Below are positions 17,365 through 25,907 of a stretch of 63,856 nt of DNA, piece by piece. A model generated the notes under the pieces. It did not search any database and was not told the origin of the DNA. It saw nothing but the letters and a program-made list of their open reading frames with translations. Every line of letters begins with the position of its first letter. Position 1 is the stretch's first letter. The translations under genes and the position numbers were made by a program. This DNA comes from an uncultured Lachnospiraceae bacterium (lineage in GTDB: Bacteria; Bacillota; Clostridia; Lachnospirales; Lachnospiraceae). Location of the stretch: contig CAKQYS010000011.1 of assembly GCA_934293375.1 (NCBI GenBank), positions 1-63,856 of the forward strand. Reading direction: 5' to 3'.

Positions 17365-17396
17365 AGAGGTGTGCGAATGTGCAGACCTCTTTTTCT
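17365..17396 (+). terminator. Intrinsic terminator after the DUF4366-like gene
   Basis: AGAGGTGTGC and GCAGACCTCT pair over 10 positions with one mismatch and are followed by TTTTTCT. Confidence 0.75.
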
Positions 17397-17456
17397 ATGT
17401 TTTTGATTTGGTTCGTACTTTGATGATTGTGGGATGTACAGGAAAGGAGCAGCAAG

Positions 17457-17954
17457 ATGGAACCGAATATTGCTAAGAGTGCATGGATAGCTCCAACGGC
17501 AGATGTGATTGGAAATGTGACAATTGGAGAAGACAGCAGTGTATGGTATCATGCGACTATGCGTTCGGAAGGGGTACCAATTACGATTGGAAGACAATCG
17601 AACATTCAGGATAATTGCGTTCTGCATGTACATGAGGGTTATCCGGTGACGATCGGAGACAGGGTAACGATTGGACATAGTGCAATTGTGCATGGTTGTA
17701 CTGTCGGAGATGAGACATTGATTGGAATGGGAGCCATTATTTTAAATGGTGCGAAGATTGGAAATCACTGTATTGTGGGTGCCGGAGCACTGGTAACGCA
17801 GAATATGGTAGTTCCGGATGGAGTCATGGTTTTGGGAAGCCCGGCACGGATTGTACGGAATCTGACAGATGCTGAGAAGGCAAACATCCTTGTAAATGCA
17901 GAAGAATATGTGGTTGAAGCACAAGTTTATAAAAGAAATTTTCAAAAAAACTAA
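17457..17954 (+). CDS. Gamma-class carbonic anhydrase family protein
   Basis: 165-residue left-handed beta-helix protein built of hexapeptide repeats (for example VTIGEDSSVW, VTIGDRVTIGHSAIVHGC, TLIGMGAIILNGAKIG). Candidate zinc ligands are His57 or His59 (VLHVHEG) and His74 and His79 (GHSAIVHG), the pattern of gamma-carbonic anhydrases such as YrdA/CaiE-like proteins. Many members of this family have weak or unproven anhydrase activity, so the reaction is an inference from family. The ATG at 17457 has GGAAAGGAG upstream. A trimeric cytoplasmic enzyme is expected. The tRNA operon promoter follows within 20 bases. Confidence 0.9.
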   Translation: MEPNIAKSAWIAPTADVIGNVTIGEDSSVWYHATMRSEGVPITIGRQSNIQDNCVLHVHEGYPVTIGDRVTIGHSAIVHGCTVGDETLIGMGAIILNGAKIGNHCIVGAGALVTQNMVVPDGVMVLGSPARIVRNLTDAEKANILVNAEEYVVEAQVYKRNFQKN

Positions 17955-17972
17955 TTTTTTTTAAAAAAATTG

Positions 17973-18001
17973 TTGACAAAAATCTGATAATATAATAGAA
18001 T
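17973..18001 (+). promoter_or_regulatory. Promoter of the seven-tRNA cluster
   Basis: Consensus TTGACA, a 17-base spacer and TAGAAT, preceded by an A/T-rich tract (17953-17970) like an UP element. It lies about 40 bases before the first tRNA. Confidence 0.85.
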
Positions 18002-18041
18002 ATGTCTTGCGTTGATTGAGAGACGCAGATACATATGAGAC

Positions 18042-18116
18042 CGGGGTGTGGCTCAGCTTGGCTAGAGCGCTTGATTTGGGATCAAGAGGTCGCAGGTTCG
18101 AATCCTGTCACCCCGA
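18042..18116 (+). tRNA. tRNA-Pro (anticodon TGG)
   Basis: Acceptor arms CGGGGTG and CACCCCG, anticodon loop TTTGGGA between CTTGA and TCAAG, T-arm GGTTCGAATCC. First gene of the cluster. CCA is not encoded. Confidence 0.96.
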
Positions 18117-18131
18117 CTTTATCAGATATGT

Positions 18132-18202
18132 GCGGGTGTAGTTCAATGGTAGAACACTAGCCTTCCAAGCTAGATACGTGGGTTCGATTCCCATCACCCG
18201 CT
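18132..18202 (+). tRNA. tRNA-Gly (anticodon TCC)
   Basis: Acceptor arms GCGGGTG and CACCCGC, anticodon loop CTTCCAA between CTAGC and GCTAG, T-arm GGTTCGATTCC. Confidence 0.96.
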
Positions 18203-18227
18203 TTTTCTATGATTTAATCATAGCTGT

Positions 18228-18301
<74 letters not shown>

Positions 18302-18354
18302 TTTGCTGTCAGTGATATGCTGATGGTATTTGCCACCGAGTGGAGGCAATATGT

Positions 18355-18429
18355 GGTGGGTATGGCGCAGTTGGCTAGCGCGCCAGATTGTGGCTCTGGA
18401 GGCCAAGGGTTCGAATCCCTTTACCCACC
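18355..18429 (+). tRNA. tRNA-His (anticodon GTG)
   Basis: Acceptor arms GTGGGTA and TACCCAC with an extra 5' G opposite C, as is typical of tRNA-His. Anticodon loop TTGTGGC between CCAGA and TCTGG. Confidence 0.96.
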
Positions 18430-18445
18430 CTGTTTTAAAGAATCT

Positions 18446-18517
18446 TGGGCTATCGCCAAGCGGTAAGGCACAGGACTTTGACTCCTGCACTCGTTGGTTC
18501 GAATCCAACTAGCCCAG
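18446..18517 (+). tRNA. tRNA-Gln (anticodon TTG)
   Basis: Acceptor arms TGGGCTA and TAGCCCA, anticodon loop CTTTGAC between CAGGA and TCCTG, T-arm GGTTCGAATCC. Confidence 0.95.
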
Positions 18518-18563
18518 CTTGGGAGTTCGATCCGGTGATGGGCATGGAATCAAGTGAAGATAT

Positions 18564-18636
18564 GGGCTATTAGCTCAGGTGGTAGAGCACTTGACTTTTA
18601 ATCAAGTTGTCCGGGGTTCGAGTCCCCGATGGCTCA
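18564..18636 (+). tRNA. tRNA-Lys (anticodon TTT)
   Basis: Acceptor arms GGGCTAT and ATGGCTC (with G-U pairs), anticodon loop CTTTTAA between CTTGA and TCAAG, T-arm GGTTCGAGTCC. Confidence 0.95.
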
Positions 18637-18644
18637 CGAGATAT

Positions 18645-18678
18645 ATAGAGATAGCAATATCTCTATTTATTTTTTTAT
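18645..18678 (+). terminator. Terminator-like hairpin between tRNA-Lys and tRNA-Leu
   Basis: ATAGAGATA-GCAA-TATCTCTAT, a perfect 9-bp stem closed by a GCAA tetraloop, followed by TTATTTTTTTAT. It ends 2 bases before tRNA-Leu. It could limit expression of tRNA-Leu relative to the other six, or act as a processing signal. Confidence 0.7.
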
Positions 18679-18680
18679 AA

Positions 18681-18760
18681 GCGGATGTGGCGGAACTGGC
18701 AGACGCACTAGACTTAGGATCTAGCGGGCAACCGTGCAGGTTCGATTCCTGTCATCCGCA
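18681..18760 (+). tRNA. tRNA-Leu (anticodon TAG)
   Basis: Class II tRNA of 80 bases with a short variable arm. Acceptor arms GCGGATG and CATCCGC, anticodon loop CTTAGGA between CTAGA and TCTAG, T-arm GGTTCGATTCC. Confidence 0.96.
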
Positions 18761-18762
18761 CT

Positions 18763-18800
18763 AAAATAACAAGGTGCATTTTGCGTCTTGTTATTTTTTT
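18763..18800 (+). terminator. Terminator of the tRNA cluster
   Basis: AAAATAACAAG and CTTGTTATTTT form an 11-bp stem around a 13-base loop, followed by TTTTTTT. The following 200 bases up to the transporter gene hold no gene that I can see. Confidence 0.88.
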
Positions 18801-19007
18801 GTGGATATCGATTTTTCAAGAAGTGAAAGTATGTTAGTAGTAAAATTGGGTAAAATGAACAAAAAAAGTATGAAAAATTAGAAGTACTGTCTATATATTT
18901 ATTTTCCCCTTGGTGTTATGATAGGTAACGGTTCATTGTGCGGGTGAATATAATAAATAAGAAGAAATACACTCGCTGTGAGATACAGATTGAAGGAGGA
19001 TTCAGAA

Positions 19008-20363
19008 ATGACATTGGCACAAATTTTGGCAGTGGTTATTTTTGTTGCGATGTTCGTGTTGATTGTAATGGACAAGATTGAACGTCAGATCATTACACTG
19101 GTATGCGGAGTGTTGACACTGGTGCTGGTATTTGGTCTGGGTATGCATAGTATGAGTGCAGTTCTTGAGACACTAAATCTACATAGCATTTTTACGCCGG
19201 GCTTTTGGTATGCTGCTGGAGCAGAGGAGTCATCATCCGGCATTAACTGGGCGACAATTATATTCATTGCAGGCATGATGGTGATGGTAGAGGGTATGGC
19301 AAAGGCTGGATTTTTCCAGTGGTTGTGTATGAGACTGGCGAAGCTGGTTAATTATAAGCCGATTCCGTTGTTTGTTGTATTTATGATAATGGCTTCAGTG
19401 CTGTCCATGTTTATTGACAGTATTACGGTTATTTTATTCCTTGCAGCAGTTACGGTAGAGTTAGCGAAGCTTTTGCACATTGATCCGATTCCAATGATCC
19501 TGTCCGAGATTTTTTGTGCGAATTTAGGCGGCTCTGCAACGATGTGTGGAGATCCACCCAATATTATTATTGGTACTTCTCTTGGCTATTCCTTTGGAGA
19601 TTTTCTTACCAATACGGGATTGATCGCCGGTGTTTCACTGATTGTGGTTATCTTCTATTTCTTTATGGTATATCGGAAAGAATTGATTCAGGAAGAGGGG
19701 CAGAAAGTAGATGCTTCTACAATTCCGGATCCTAAGGAGGCAATTACCAACAAAAGAGATTTTGCGATTAGTTGTATTATTTTTGGATGTGCAGTAGTAT
19801 TATTGATCACACATGCACAGACACATCTGACGGTTGCGTTTATCGGTGCTGTAATCGCAGTGATTACATTGCTGACAGCAGGAAAAAGTGCACTTGAACT
19901 TCTTAAGAAAGTAGATTATAAGACATTGCTCTTTTTTGTAGGCTTGTTTATGGTAGTTGGTGGTCTGGAGCAGACAGGTATTTTAGAGCTGATTGCCGGA
20001 TTTATCGGTGATGTCAGTGGTGGAAATATCTATGCTATGGTTGCTATTATCATCTGGGTATCAGCGGTTGCCAGTGCCTTTGTAGATAACATTCCGTTTG
20101 CAGCTACGATGATCCCTGTTGTAAAGAGTCTTGCAGCTACGACAGGTGTGGATCTGTCAGTGCTGGCATGGGCGTTATCTATGGGAACAGATATTGGAGG
20201 CAGTGCGACACCGATCGGTGCTTCTGCAAATGTTGTGGGAACATCAGTGGCTGCTAAGAACGGCTATCCAATCGGCTGGGGTAAGTATTGTAAGACGGCC
20301 GCACCTGCTACGATCATAGTGGTAGCGATCTCTATGCTGATCATATTTGTTCGGTATTGTTAA
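19008..20363 (+). CDS. ArsB/NhaD-type ion transporter (SLC13-like permease)
   Basis: 451-residue polytopic membrane protein of the ion-transporter superfamily, with about 10-12 spans in two inverted halves. Each half holds its signature re-entrant motif: EIFCANLGGSATMCGDPPN plus IIIGT in the first half, and ALSMGTDIGGSATPIGASAN in the second. VDNIPFAATMIPV is the second conserved loop. These motifs fit the ArsB/NhaD/P-protein class, which moves Na+/H+, arsenite or organic anions; the substrate cannot be read from sequence. The ATG at 19008 has GGAGG 8 bases upstream; the ATG 30 bases earlier lacks a site. Monocistronic, with a terminator at 20385. Confidence 0.88.
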   Translation: MTLAQILAVVIFVAMFVLIVMDKIERQIITLVCGVLTLVLVFGLGMHSMSAVLETLNLHSIFTPGFWYAAGAEESSSGINWATIIFIAGMMVMVEGMAKAGFFQWLCMRLAKLVNYKPIPLFVVFMIMASVLSMFIDSITVILFLAAVTVELAKLLHIDPIPMILSEIFCANLGGSATMCGDPPNIIIGTSLGYSFGDFLTNTGLIAGVSLIVVIFYFFMVYRKELIQEEGQKVDASTIPDPKEAITNKRDFAISCIIFGCAVVLLITHAQTHLTVAFIGAVIAVITLLTAGKSALELLKKVDYKTLLFFVGLFMVVGGLEQTGILELIAGFIGDVSGGNIYAMVAIIIWVSAVASAFVDNIPFAATMIPVVKSLAATTGVDLSVLAWALSMGTDIGGSATPIGASANVVGTSVAAKNGYPIGWGKYCKTAAPATIIVVAISMLIIFVRYC

Positions 20364-20384
20364 TACAAGGTTAAAGAGGATAAG

Positions 20385-20426
20385 AAAAAGGCTTTTGTGA
20401 ATGTAAGATTTGCAAAAGTCCTTTTT
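20385..20426 (+). terminator. Terminator after the NhaD/ArsB-type gene
   Basis: AAAAAGGCTTTTG pairs with CAAAAGTCCTTTTT over about 13 positions with one bulged T, ending in a T run. Confidence 0.75.
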
Positions 20427-20444
20427 GTATGCACGGAAATATGC

Positions 20445-20450
20445 TATAAT
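20445..20450 (+). promoter_or_regulatory. Extended -10 of the cytidylate-kinase-like gene
   Basis: TGCTATAAT (extended -10) 36 bases before the ATG at 20486. The -35 is poor (TTTTTG at a 17-base distance). Confidence 0.55.
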
Positions 20451-20485
20451 ATATTATATAAAATCAATTGATTGGAGGGCATGTT

Positions 20486-21076
20486 ATGATGGAACAGATT
20501 ATGATATCAATCAGTCGTGAATATGGAAGTTGTGGACATGAGGTGGCAGAACAGGTAGCGAAGGAGTTGGGGATTGCATTATATGATAGAAACCTGTTAG
20601 ATGCTGTGGCACAGGAAAAGAATGTACCAGCTGATAGTCTGCGTAAGTTTGATGAGAAACCGAGAAATCTTTTAATATCAAGAAGTGTGAATGGACATTC
20701 TAATGCAATGGAGGATGTTGTTGCACAGATGCAGTTTGAGTATCTTCAGAAGAAGGCGAAGGAAGGAGAATCCTTTGTTGTTGTTGGGCGTTGTGGCGAA
20801 ACGGCATTGAAGGAGTATAGTGATTTGGTCCGCATATTTGTTATGGGTGACAGACAGAGTAAGATATCGCATGTCATGGAGAAGTTTGGCCTTTCTGAGA
20901 GTGAGGCAGAGGTGAAGATGAATCGTCATGATACGAAGAGAAAGGCATATCATAACCGCTATTCGGACAATAAGTGGGGCGATTCAAGAGGATATGATCT
21001 GTGCGTGAACAGCAGCCGGCTGGGAGTTGCCAATACAGTCCGTGTGATTGTGGATTATGTGAATGGATGCAACTAG
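20486..21076 (+). CDS. Cytidylate kinase-like family protein
   Basis: 196 residues. The opening ISISREYGSCGHEVAEQVAK and IALYDRNLLDAVA match the cytidylate-kinase-like family (PF13189 type): a degenerate P-loop (REYGSCGHE) and an early helix with the YDR motif. A mid region (FVVVGRCGETALKEYSDLVRIFVMGD) and the Arg-rich lid MNRHDTKRKAYHNRYSDNKW agree with an NMP-kinase fold. The substrate is not known; true CMP kinase Cmk has a clearer P-loop. The start at 20486 follows GGAGGG by 6 bases. It precedes an unknown small gene and a hybrid kinase with short gaps, so an operon is likely. Confidence 0.85.
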   Translation: MMEQIMISISREYGSCGHEVAEQVAKELGIALYDRNLLDAVAQEKNVPADSLRKFDEKPRNLLISRSVNGHSNAMEDVVAQMQFEYLQKKAKEGESFVVVGRCGETALKEYSDLVRIFVMGDRQSKISHVMEKFGLSESEAEVKMNRHDTKRKAYHNRYSDNKWGDSRGYDLCVNSSRLGVANTVRVIVDYVNGCN

Positions 21077-21092
21077 GTAAGGAGTATAGAAG

Positions 21093-21401
21093 ATGTTAGG
21101 ACAAGATACAGGTGATTGGGAATTTCGTATGCTTCCCAATAAGTTATTAGAACTGGTCAAGAATGTAGGAAATATGGAGCAGAAAGGGACAGGCTTTTTC
21201 CTGGAGAGTGAATCAGAGATGCTCACAATCTTAAATTTCCTAAATTATGGAGATGAATCTAATATCACAGAGTCTATGAAGGTACAGGTGTTAGAGGCGA
21301 TCAAGCATATGGAGAGTAAGCATCTTGAGGAGAGAGATGATGTTGATAGATACAAAGAAAACGGTTCGTCAAGATCCATAGGGTTGTCTCCTTGGAGTTA
21401 A
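21093..21401 (+). CDS. Small protein of unknown function
   Basis: 102-residue acidic, mostly helical protein that I do not recognise. It contains WEFRMLPNKLLELVKNVGN, TGFFLESESEMLTILNFLNY and a C-terminal charged stretch. No membrane span, no Cys motif. AAGGAG is 7 bases before the ATG. It lies 16 bases after the kinase-like gene and 36 bases before the hybrid histidine kinase, so it probably belongs to that transcript and may be an accessory of the signalling protein. Confidence 0.6.
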   Translation: MLGQDTGDWEFRMLPNKLLELVKNVGNMEQKGTGFFLESESEMLTILNFLNYGDESNITESMKVQVLEAIKHMESKHLEERDDVDRYKENGSSRSIGLSPWS

Positions 21402-21437
21402 TAAGTTATCAATGTAGTGACATGGTGGAGGATACAA

Positions 21438-23852
21438 ATGTTAACACAGGTAATGGATGCCCTGTTTCAGAGTGTGAGTATTGAAAAGGGTATAGAAAAG
21501 ACGATAGATCTGTTGGGGAAGACCTATCAGCCTGATTATATAGGATTAATGCGGTATGTAGAGGAGATTGCCGATTATGATCTCGAATACCAGTGGTTTA
21601 GCAGAAAAAGCCGATTGGAATCATTTTCCGTAAAACGGTTCCTGACATTTTGGAAGGAACAGTATCATTTTGAAGGTGCAGATGCTTTTGTTGAACGGGA
21701 CTTTAGTTCACTTTCAATGGAGGAACGGGCGTTTTATGCATCTTATAATATTTGTGGTGCGGCTGAGTTCGAATTGAAGACACAGGGTGATACCATTGGA
21801 TATCTTGTCATGTACTGGGATGAAGATGGCATCATGCCGGATCCGTCTGACGATGAACAGATTCATCTGGTGGCACAGATGCTTGGAGAAGCAGCGTTTC
21901 GTGAGTTCCTTGAGGAACAGATGGATGATGCAGATTCCATTGGGGATGCGATCTTAAACCGTATGGCAGGAACAGCTGTTTATGTAGTGAATGATGAGTA
22001 TCGATTGATCTATATGAATGAGGCACTGAAAAGACATTGTCCCGGTGCAAAGCTGGGTAAGGTGTGCTATGAGTGCATGATGATGTCGCATGAGCCGTGC
22101 AAGGATTGCATCATGACGCATTTGGATGCAGGTGAGGCACAGGGGCGCATTATTTACAACCCGGTAGATGATAAGCAGTTGCACATGTATATGACAAAGA
22201 CAGAGTTTTTTGATGAACCTGCCTATATTGTGAGCTGTCATGATTATTTGGGTGATCAGGGGGATGATGAGAATGCGAGAACCATTTATCGCCTGGCAAC
22301 AGCGTTACAGTATACTTATCATTGTGTCTTAGAGGTCAATCTGACCAGAAAGACATATGTGGACATTACGAAGGGTGAACGCTTTGGCATGCGCGATCGC
22401 AATTATATCATGGATTTTTCAGTCAGACATCCGGAGATGGTGATGAAGGAAGATCGCGAAATGTTTGTGCATTTTTTTGAAGAAGAAAATATCAAGAGAA
22501 TGTTCCTGCGAGGCGACAAGGATGTTAGTATTGAGTTTCGTGCACATACCGGTGATTACAATTATAAGTGGTATCGTGTTACGATTTTGTTTATGGATAC
22601 ATTGCCGGATCGGGATTTTATATGTTTCTTCTGTTATCGGGATGTTGATGAACAAAAGAAGCAGGAACTGGTGAAGGAGAAAGAACTGAATACGGCACTT
22701 GTGACAGCGAAGACAGCTTCAGAGGCACAGAGTAATTTTCTGGCGAATATCTCTCATGAGATCCGCACGCCAATGAATGGTATCATGGGTATGACATCTC
22801 TGGCCCGGGAAATGGCAGGGGATGAAGGACGGGTGTTGGACTGTCTGCATAATATTGATGTTTCTTCAAAGCATCTGATGAGTGTGATCAATGACATTTT
22901 AGATGTGACACAATTGGAAGATGGGCAGATGGAACTCAAGCGGGAGAGTTTTGAACTTGAGGATATGCTGGATAATATCGACATTATGAATCGTCAGGAA
23001 ATAGACAGTAAATGCATGCGGTTTGTGCTGGATAAACAGTTTCAGGAAAATCATTTCATTGCGGATAAATATCGTTTGCAGCAGGTGCTGTCAAATCTTC
23101 TGTCAAATGCGATGAAATATACTGCGAAGGGTGGAGAGATAACGCTTGCGGTCAAGCAGTTGACCAGAGATGAGAAGAATGCGATTATGTTTTTCTCTGT
23201 CCGGGATAATGGAATTGGAATCAGTGCAAGAAATAAGGAGCGTATCTTTGATCTGCATGACCAGGCAGCACAATCTCATCGTGGAACAGGAATGGGTCTG
23301 GCAATCTGTAGCAATATCGTGGAAATGATGCATGGTGAATTGAAGGTAGAGAGTAAGGAAGGAGAAGGTTCTGAGTTCTATTTTACAATCCCGATGGAGG
23401 TGGATGACTCGTGGAAACGCAAGACGGAAGATACCCCGTTTGATATCAGAAACTATCAGGTAGAGGGCAGGCGTGCATTGGTGGTAGAAGACAATGATAT
23501 CAATGCTACGATGATGAAATCTCTTTTGACACGGGCCGGATATGAAGTGGATCTGGCGGATGATGGTAAGGAGGGTGTGATCTATTATGTTTCGCATCCG
23601 GCGGGTTACTATGATCTGATTCTGATGGATATTCAGATGCCTGTCATGGATGGATATGAGGCTACGAAATGTATCAGAATGTCCGGTAAAGATGATGCAG
23701 AACGGATTCCTGTCATTGCATTGACGGCGAACACGATTCAGGATTATCAGGAGAAAGCAAAAGAGGCTGGAATGGATGCTTTCATTATGAAACCGATTGA
23801 TTTTAAGGACTTTTTTGAGACAGTATCAGGATTGTTATGTAGCAGGTCTTGA
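21438..23852 (+). CDS. Soluble hybrid sensor histidine kinase/response regulator with Cys-rich PAS
   Basis: 804 residues without a membrane span. An N-terminal GAF-like region (about 15-155) is followed by a PAS domain (about 165-260) with a cysteine cluster, Cys201, Cys210, Cys213, Cys221 and Cys224 (KVCYECMMMSHEPCKDC), which could hold metal or sense redox state. A second PAS-like region follows (about 280-405). The kinase core has SHEIRTPMNG with His440, an N-box LLSNAMKYTAKGG (554-566), DNGIGIS (590-596) and GTGMGLAICSNIV. The receiver domain (about 678-795) has phospho-acceptor Asp731 in LILMDIQMPVMDGYEA. No separate output protein is adjacent. GGAGG precedes the ATG at 21438; an earlier ATG at 21417 lacks one. 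Confidence 0.92.
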   Translation: MLTQVMDALFQSVSIEKGIEKTIDLLGKTYQPDYIGLMRYVEEIADYDLEYQWFSRKSRLESFSVKRFLTFWKEQYHFEGADAFVERDFSSLSMEERAFYASYNICGAAEFELKTQGDTIGYLVMYWDEDGIMPDPSDDEQIHLVAQMLGEAAFREFLEEQMDDADSIGDAILNRMAGTAVYVVNDEYRLIYMNEALKRHCPGAKLGKVCYECMMMSHEPCKDCIMTHLDAGEAQGRIIYNPVDDKQLHMYMTKTEFFDEPAYIVSCHDYLGDQGDDENARTIYRLATALQYTYHCVLEVNLTRKTYVDITKGERFGMRDRNYIMDFSVRHPEMVMKEDREMFVHFFEEENIKRMFLRGDKDVSIEFRAHTGDYNYKWYRVTILFMDTLPDRDFICFFCYRDVDEQKKQELVKEKELNTALVTAKTASEAQSNFLANISHEIRTPMNGIMGMTSLAREMAGDEGRVLDCLHNIDVSSKHLMSVINDILDVTQLEDGQMELKRESFELEDMLDNIDIMNRQEIDSKCMRFVLDKQFQENHFIADKYRLQQVLSNLLSNAMKYTAKGGEITLAVKQLTRDEKNAIMFFSVRDNGIGISARNKERIFDLHDQAAQSHRGTGMGLAICSNIVEMMHGELKVESKEGEGSEFYFTIPMEVDDSWKRKTEDTPFDIRNYQVEGRRALVVEDNDINATMMKSLLTRAGYEVDLADDGKEGVIYYVSHPAGYYDLILMDIQMPVMDGYEATKCIRMSGKDDAERIPVIALTANTIQDYQEKAKEAGMDAFIMKPIDFKDFFETVSGLLCSRS

Positions 23853-23931
23853 AAAATAAAAAAATATGTGTTATTCTTACGAGGATAAAAGTACAAATTC
23901 GCAGATCGTATATGGATCTGCAGTATATAGC

Positions 23932-24039
23932 AACTTCGGGGCAGGGCGAGATTCCCTACCGGCGGTACAGCCCGCGAGCCATATGGCATGATCCGGTGAG
24001 ATTCCGGAGCCGACAGTATAGTCTGGATGGAAGAAGTAG
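23932..24039 (+). promoter_or_regulatory. FMN riboswitch (RFN element)
   Basis: All conserved RFN blocks are present: CTTCGGGGCAGGG, ATTCCCTACCGGCGGT, the GCCCGCGAGCC helix, CCGGTGAGATTCCGG, GCCGACAGT and AGTCTGGATGGAAGAAG. It controls the downstream rib genes by binding FMN, acting through the terminator at 24073. A separate hairpin GCAGATC/GATCTGC (23901-23921) lies just upstream. Confidence 0.97.
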
Positions 24040-24072
24040 AGTAGAAGCGCAGCAGGCTGTGCTTCTGTGAAG

Positions 24073-24098
24073 AATGCCCCGGTGACGGGGCATTTTCT
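24073..24098 (+). terminator. Riboswitch expression-platform terminator
   Basis: AATGCCCC-GGTGA-CGGGGCATT followed by TTCT. It is placed between the FMN aptamer and ribD, as expected for FMN-induced termination. Confidence 0.88.
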
Positions 24099-24141
24099 AT
24101 GTGTACAGATATGTCTGTATAGCGGTTAAAGGAGTGTTGGA

Positions 24142-25236
24142 ATGAACGAAAAATATATGCGTCGTGCAATTGATCTGGCAAAGCTAGGTGAAGGACATGT
24201 CAATCCGAATCCATTGGTAGGGGCTGTGATCGTGATGGATGACGAGGTGATTGCTGAAGGTTATCATCATCAATATGGTGATCTGCATGCAGAACGGGAT
24301 GCGCTCTCGAAGCTTGACCGGGATGCAACCGGAGCAGAGATGTATGTGACGCTGGAACCATGCTGCCATTATGGCAAACAACCACCTTGTACAGAAGCAA
24401 TCATTCAGGCAGGTATCAGCAAGGTTTATGTGGGTTCTTCAGATCCAAATCCGCTGATCGCCGGAAAAGGATTGAAGATGCTGGAGATGGCAGGCATTGA
24501 GGTGGTGTCTGATGTGTTGAAGGATGAATGTGATGCGTTGAATCCGATTTTCTTTCACTATATTTCAACGCATACGCCATATGTGATTATGAAATATGCA
24601 ATGACGATGGATGGCAAGATTGCAGCCTATACAGGCAAGAGTCAGTGGATCACAGGGGAGCATGCAAGAGAACATGTGCAGCATACAAGAAACATGTGTA
24701 TGGGGATTATGGTCGGGATTGGCACTGTTCTGGCAGATAATCCTAAGCTGACATGCAGACTACCTGGCGGCAGGAATCCGGTACGCATTGTTTGTGACAG
24801 TCATTTGTCTATTCCGATAGACAGTTATCTGGTGCAGACGGCGAGAGAAGTTCCTCTTTATATTGCGACCATGCAGACATCCGGTGAGAAAATGGATGCA
24901 TTGGAGAACCTTGGAGTGAGATTGATGATAGCTCCGGAGAAAAATGGACATGTGGATATTGCTGATGTTGTACGACAGCTTGGAGATGCGGGGATTGACA
25001 GTATATTACTTGAAGGCGGGGGTACACTCAATTATAGCATGCTTGAAGCCGGGCTGGTCAATCGGGTGCAGGTGTATATTGCACCGAAAATATTAGGTGG
25101 TGATGGAAGATTTACTCCGGTCAAGGGACTGGGAGTAGAAGATCCGTCACAGGCATACTGTTATCAGACACCGACGGTAACAACACTTGGATCTGATATT
25201 TTGCTTGAGTATGAGCGCAAGAAGGAAGGTGTGTAG
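24142..25236 (+). CDS. ribD: RibD, bifunctional pyrimidine deaminase/reductase
   Basis: 364 residues. The N-terminal deaminase (about 1-145) has the zinc motif HAERDAL and then PCCHYGKQPPC, and converts the GTP cyclohydrolase II product to the 5-amino-6-ribosylamino-uracil phosphate. The C-terminal NADPH-dependent reductase (about 147-360) carries KYAMTMDGKIAAYTGKSQWI and the LLEGGGTLNYSMLEAGLV motif. Full length for the family. First gene of the FMN-riboswitch-controlled operon. GGAG lies before the ATG, and its stop codon touches the ATG of ribE, implying coupled translation. Confidence 0.97.
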   Translation: MNEKYMRRAIDLAKLGEGHVNPNPLVGAVIVMDDEVIAEGYHHQYGDLHAERDALSKLDRDATGAEMYVTLEPCCHYGKQPPCTEAIIQAGISKVYVGSSDPNPLIAGKGLKMLEMAGIEVVSDVLKDECDALNPIFFHYISTHTPYVIMKYAMTMDGKIAAYTGKSQWITGEHAREHVQHTRNMCMGIMVGIGTVLADNPKLTCRLPGGRNPVRIVCDSHLSIPIDSYLVQTAREVPLYIATMQTSGEKMDALENLGVRLMIAPEKNGHVDIADVVRQLGDAGIDSILLEGGGTLNYSMLEAGLVNRVQVYIAPKILGGDGRFTPVKGLGVEDPSQAYCYQTPTVTTLGSDILLEYERKKEGV

Positions 25237-25887
25237 ATGTTTACCGGGATTATAGAGGAACTGGGGCAGGTGACCTCGATCATGAAAGGCGCAAAGTCCG
25301 AAAAGCTGACAATCAAGGCAGACAGAGTATTGGCCGGAACCAGATTGGGAGACAGCATTGCTGTTAATGGTGTATGTCTGACAGTCACCCATATGACGGC
25401 GGATACATTTACTGCTGATGTGATGGCCGAGACAATGCGGAGAAGCAGTCTTGGAACGCTGACAAAAGGCAGTGAGGTGAATCTGGAACGCGCAATGGCG
25501 GCTGATGGAAGATTTGGCGGTCATATTGTATCGGGACATATAGATGGCACGGGTACGATTACACAGTATGTGCGCGAGGATAATGCAGTGTGGGTGACGG
25601 TGACGGCATCACCGGCATTGCTGCGATATATTGTCGAGAAAGGATCGATTGCAATCGATGGCATCAGCCTGACGGTAGCATATGTGGATGCAGAGTGTTT
25701 CAAGGTGTCTATCATACCGCATACAGCGCAGGAGACGAATCTTTTGCATAAGAAACCTGGTGATATTGTGAATCTGGAATGCGATGTAGTTGGCAAGTAT
25801 ATTGAAAAACTGATGAAACCGGCTGATGTATCTGCCGGAACATCCGGTGTGACGGTCGATATGTTGGCTGCAAATGGATTTTTATAG
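25237..25887 (+). CDS. ribE: Riboflavin synthase, alpha subunit
   Basis: 216 residues in two similar lumazine-binding halves. The first begins MFTGIIEELGQVTSI and has GDSIAVNGVCLTVT; the second has VEKGSIAIDGISLTVAY. The enzyme dismutates two 6,7-dimethyl-8-ribityllumazine molecules to riboflavin. The start directly abuts the ribD stop. Full length, normal motifs. Confidence 0.97.
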   Translation: MFTGIIEELGQVTSIMKGAKSEKLTIKADRVLAGTRLGDSIAVNGVCLTVTHMTADTFTADVMAETMRRSSLGTLTKGSEVNLERAMAADGRFGGHIVSGHIDGTGTITQYVREDNAVWVTVTASPALLRYIVEKGSIAIDGISLTVAYVDAECFKVSIIPHTAQETNLLHKKPGDIVNLECDVVGKYIEKLMKPADVSAGTSGVTVDMLAANGFL

Positions 25888-25907
25888 AATATGGAGGTTG
25901 AGACATT

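Noticed and set aside
18517..18545. Possible tRNA fragment (GGGAGTTCGATCC) between tRNA-Gln and tRNA-Lys
   Set aside because: Only a T-loop-like string is present; there are no matching acceptor, anticodon or D arms.
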